A stretch of DNA of 64,000 bases, taken from positions 1,264,557-1,328,556 of the forward strand of contig NZ_JYIJ01000019.1 of the NCBI RefSeq assembly GCF_001543895.1, in the 5' to 3' direction. The stretch is from Carbonactinospora thermoautotrophica. Lineage in GTDB: Bacteria; Actinomycetota; Actinomycetes; Streptomycetales; Carbonactinosporaceae. This document shows, one piece after another, positions 61,802 through 64,000 of this stretch. Both the position numbers and the translations under genes were made by a program. Position 1 is the first letter of the stretch. Each line of letters begins with the position of its first letter. Under the pieces are notes generated by a model. The model was not told the origin of the DNA. It saw nothing but the letters and a program-made list of their open reading frames with translations, and did no database searches.

Positions 61802-62134
61802 TGCCGATGGCGTGATCATCCTCCTCCCGGAGGAACCACCTCACCCTCACTTGGACGGCCGGCTGCGAAGCGGCATGCAGCCCGGCTCGGCCTGCCCGAC
61901 AGCCGGCCGCGCGGCGAGAACCCACGGATGGTGAGCCTGGCCGAACTCGGCCAGGGACCGGTTCCCGTGCTGGGTGAAGACCCCGGAGGGGTACCGGCGG
62001 AAGCAGATGTGACTCGGGATACACTGCTTCTTTGACTAGCTAGTGAACTATTTCACAAAGCTTGCTTGGCTAGCTCGTGAACTTTTTCACAAGCTTGCCA
62101 GACCCGCCCGTACCCGGACAATCCGGAGAACGCC
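61802..62134. other. Intergenic region carrying Rex operators
   Basis: No gene is seen in these 333 bases. The last 100 bases are AT-rich and hold two tandem Rex-type operators (listed separately); the promoter of the reductase-nuo unit must lie nearby. Confidence 0.6.
62036..62097. promoter_or_regulatory. Two tandem Rex operators before the reductase-nuo unit
   Basis: TAGTGAA-CTAT-TTCACAA (62041-62058) and TCGTGAA-CTTT-TTCACAA (62075-62092) each match the Rex consensus TTGTGAA-N4-TTCACAA with one mismatch. They are part of a near-exact 28-29-bp duplication (62036-62064 and 62070-62097, starting CTAGCT and ending AAGCTTG). The centres are 34 bp apart, about three helical turns. In Streptomyces coelicolor Rex controls nuo directly. 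Confidence 0.88.
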
Positions 62135-63439
62135 GTGACTGACACCTCGCGGATCGACAGCGACCAGGATGCCGACGTAATCGTCGTCGGCGCGGGCCCG
62201 GCCGGTTCGACGACGGCGTACTACCTGGCGCAGGCGGGCCTGGACGTGCTGCTGCTGGAGAAGACCGCGTTCCCCCGCGAGAAGGTATGCGGGGACGGGC
62301 TCACTCCGCGCGCGGTGAAGGCCCTGGCCAAGATGGGGATCGATACTAGCCGCGAGGCCGGCTGGCTGCACAACAAAGGCCTGCGCATCTACGGCGGGGG
62401 CATGCGGCTGGAACTCCCGTGGCCGGATCTGGCCGCGTACCCGAACTACGGGCTGGTCCGGCAGAGGGCCGACCTCGACCAGCTGCTCGCCCGGCAGGCG
62501 GTGAAGGCCGGGGCGCGGTTGCACGAGCGCACCAACGTCACCGGGCCGGTAATCGATGAGCGCACCGGTCGCATCGTCGGCGTCACCGCCCGGACGGTCA
62601 ACGAGGACGGCTCCAAGGGCGAGCCGCGGACCTTCCGCGCGCCGCTCGTGGTCGCCGCCGACGGCAACTCGACCCGGCTCTCCATCGCGATGGGCCTGCG
62701 CAAGCGGGACGACCGGCCCATAGGCGTGGCGATCCGCACGTACTACAAGAACCCCCGCCACGACGACGACTGGATGGAGAGCCACCTGGAGCTGCGGGAC
62801 GGCGTGGGGGAGAACGCCCGGCTGCTGCCCGGGTATGGGTGGATCTTCGGCATGGGAGACGGCACCTCGAACGTCGGGCTTGGGATCCCCAACGACAGCC
62901 CGGCGTTCGGCAACGTGGACTACCGCGACATACTCCACCGCTGGCTGGCGAACCTGCCGGAGGAGTGGGGCTTCGTCGAGGAGAACCGGACCCAGCCGGT
63001 GCGCGGCGCGGCACTGCCCATGGGCTTCAACCGCACCCCGCACTACACGCGCGGCCTGCTGCTGGTCGGCGACGCCGGCGGTATGGTGAACCCCTTCAAC
63101 GGCGAGGGGATCGCGTACGCGATGGAATCCGGTGAGATGGCGGCGGACGTCATCGTCGCCGCGCACGCCCACGCCACCGCCGCCGCCCGCGAGCGCGCGC
63201 TCCAGCAGTACCCGCGGGTGCTCAAGGACGCGTACGGCGGTTACTACACGCTGGGCCGGATCTTCCTGAAGCTCATCAGCAACCCGGAAGTCATGAAGAT
63301 CTGCACCCGGCACGGGTTGCCGCGTCCGACGCTGATGCGGTTCACGCTCAAGTTGCTCGCCAACCTGACCGATCCTCGTGGCGGAGACGCCATGGACCGG
63401 ATGATCAACGCCCTGACCAGGATCGCCCCGGCTGCCTGA
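62135..63439 (+). CDS. Geranylgeranyl reductase family, possible menaquinone reductase
   Basis: This 434-residue FAD-dependent enzyme starts at GTG (MTDTSRIDSDQDAD). It has the FAD-binding VIVVGAGPAGSTTAYYLAQA, the conserved EKTAFPREKVCGDGLTPRAV with the PxxKxCG motif of the geranylgeranyl reductase group, and GLLLVGDAGGMVNPFNGEGI (second FAD contact). It probably saturates double bonds of an isoprenoid chain; its place between menG and nuoA suggests beta-menaquinone reduction as by MenJ. It is apparently transcribed from the Rex-controlled promoter. Confidence 0.88.
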   Translation: MTDTSRIDSDQDADVIVVGAGPAGSTTAYYLAQAGLDVLLLEKTAFPREKVCGDGLTPRAVKALAKMGIDTSREAGWLHNKGLRIYGGGMRLELPWPDLAAYPNYGLVRQRADLDQLLARQAVKAGARLHERTNVTGPVIDERTGRIVGVTARTVNEDGSKGEPRTFRAPLVVAADGNSTRLSIAMGLRKRDDRPIGVAIRTYYKNPRHDDDWMESHLELRDGVGENARLLPGYGWIFGMGDGTSNVGLGIPNDSPAFGNVDYRDILHRWLANLPEEWGFVEENRTQPVRGAALPMGFNRTPHYTRGLLLVGDAGGMVNPFNGEGIAYAMESGEMAADVIVAAHAHATAAARERALQQYPRVLKDAYGGYYTLGRIFLKLISNPEVMKICTRHGLPRPTLMRFTLKLLANLTDPRGGDAMDRMINALTRIAPAA

Positions 63440-63476
63440 GCCGGGTCGAACTCCCCGGATCAGGCATATGAGCCAG

Positions 63477-63519
63477 ATCACCATAGGATCGCCAAGCCGA
63501 ATCACCCTAGGATCGCCAA
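63477..63519. repeat. 19-bp direct repeats before nuoA
   Basis: ATCACCATAGGATCGCCAA (63477-63495) and ATCACCCTAGGATCGCCAA (63501-63519) differ at one base and repeat with a 24-base period. Each contains TAGGAT, a possible -10 hexamer. They lie between the reductase gene and nuoA and could be tandem binding sites or duplicated promoter elements for the nuo operon. Confidence 0.75.
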
Positions 63520-63559
63520 ACGTAGGACACCTTGTAAGACGAGAGGAGAGCGAGGCGGC

Positions 63560-63922
63560 GTGAAAGAGTGGGTCCCTGTCCTTGTACTCGGTGCTATCGC
63601 CGCCGGGTTCGCGATCTTCTCCATCATCGCCGGCGCGTTGACCGGGCCGAAGCGCTACAACCGCGCCAAGCTCGACGCCTACGAGTGCGGCATCGAGCCG
63701 ACGCCGCAGCCGGTGGGCGGCGGGCGCTTCCCCGTCAAGTACTTCCTGACGGCGATGATGTTCATCCTCTTCGACATCGAGATCATCTTCCTCTACCCGT
63801 GGGCGGTCGCGTTCGACCGCTTCGCCGGGCTCTTCGGCCTCGTCGAGATGGTCTTGTTCATCGTGACCGTGTTCGTCGCCTACGCGTACGTGTGGCGGCG
63901 CGGCGGTCTTGAGTGGGACTGA
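63560..63922 (+). CDS. nuoA: NADH-quinone oxidoreductase subunit A
   Basis: This 120-residue membrane subunit of complex I has three helices. The conserved loop YECGIEPTPQPVGGGRFPVK carries the family Cys, and YFLTAMMFILFDIEIIFLYP is the second helix with its acidic residues. The GTG start follows AGGAGAGCGAGG. It begins the nuo operon; nuoB follows after 23 bases. Confidence 0.96.
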   Translation: MKEWVPVLVLGAIAAGFAIFSIIAGALTGPKRYNRAKLDAYECGIEPTPQPVGGGRFPVKYFLTAMMFILFDIEIIFLYPWAVAFDRFAGLFGLVEMVLFIVTVFVAYAYVWRRGGLEWD

Positions 63923-63945
63923 CGGTCCCATAGGAGTGCCGCGAG

Positions 63946-64000
63946 ATGGGTCTTGAGGAGAGGTTGCCGGGTGGTTTTCTGCTGACCACGGTGGAGCGGT
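63946..64000 (+). CDS. nuoB: NADH-quinone oxidoreductase subunit B (partial)
   Basis: Only the first 18 codons are inside the window (MGLEERLPGGFLLTTVER). The start of NuoB in actinobacteria and the position after nuoA support the call. TAGGAGTG lies upstream of the ATG. The gene is cut by the window edge. Confidence 0.85.
   Translation, partial: MGLEERLPGGFLLTTVER

Overview
The window is GC-rich chromosomal DNA (estimated by eye at about 70% G+C, not computed) from an actinobacterium. GTG starts, strong AGGAGG-type ribosome sites, the rex-hemA-hemC-hemD order, the hemL-phosphatase-thioredoxin-ccdA-resB-ccsB order and the futalosine route to menaquinone all point to a Streptomyces, Streptosporangiales or Acidothermus-like lineage. 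I cannot name the species. I see no rRNA, tRNA, CRISPR array or intact insertion sequence.

Layout. 0-7 kb: purU, a coiled-coil protein, a baeRF-type protein with a DUF2795 protein (plus a decayed DUF2795 copy), an SRPBCC protein and a secreted AOC-barrel-like protein. 6.6-25 kb: accessory metabolism and regulation, with an FAD oxidoreductase, a PfkB kinase, a MarR regulator, an MFS exporter with a palindromic operator, two STAS proteins, a TetR regulator, an amidohydrolase, an HtrA-like protease, a PEBP protein, aldose epimerase, PhzF and SnoaL-like proteins. It includes a sugar-phosphate trio: FGGY kinase, class II aldolase and MtnA. 25-35 kb: rex-hemA-hemC-hemD-hemB, cupin, rtcB, hemL. 34.8-39.5 kb: system II cytochrome c maturation. 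39.6-41.5 kb: a two-component pair ending at a 52-bp perfect palindrome. 41.6-50 kb: acyl-CoA synthetase, SDR, UbiD/UbiA/UbiX-type menaquinone genes, NUDIX, Lrp and threonine dehydratase. 50.5-61.8 kb: mqnE, mqnA, mqnC, a probable aminofutalosine deaminase and menG, interrupted at 53-57 kb by a dicarboxylate symporter and a small accessory island. 62-64 kb: a geranylgeranyl-reductase-family gene and the start of the nuo operon.

How the parts fit together. Much of the right-hand 38 kb builds one respiratory chain: heme (hemA, C, D, B, L), cytochrome c assembly (ccdA, resB, ccsB), menaquinone (mqnA, C, E, probable mqnX, L, P, ubiX, menG, a possible menaquinone reductase) and complex I (nuoA, nuoB). 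The redox regulator Rex is encoded here. Rex-type operators lie in front of rex itself (25739-25756) and, in two tandem copies, in front of the reductase-nuo unit (62036-62097), so NADH/NAD+ sensing probably coordinates both ends.

The most unusual stretch is 54.2-56.8 kb. The last 84 bp of the symporter gene recur, at about 93% identity and frameshifted, 2.45 kb downstream. Between the copies lie a GntR/UTRA regulator, a double palindromic operator and a divergent, tightly overlapped five-gene operon of an RsbW-like ATPase and four very small proteins. This looks like a small integrated or remnant mobile segment.
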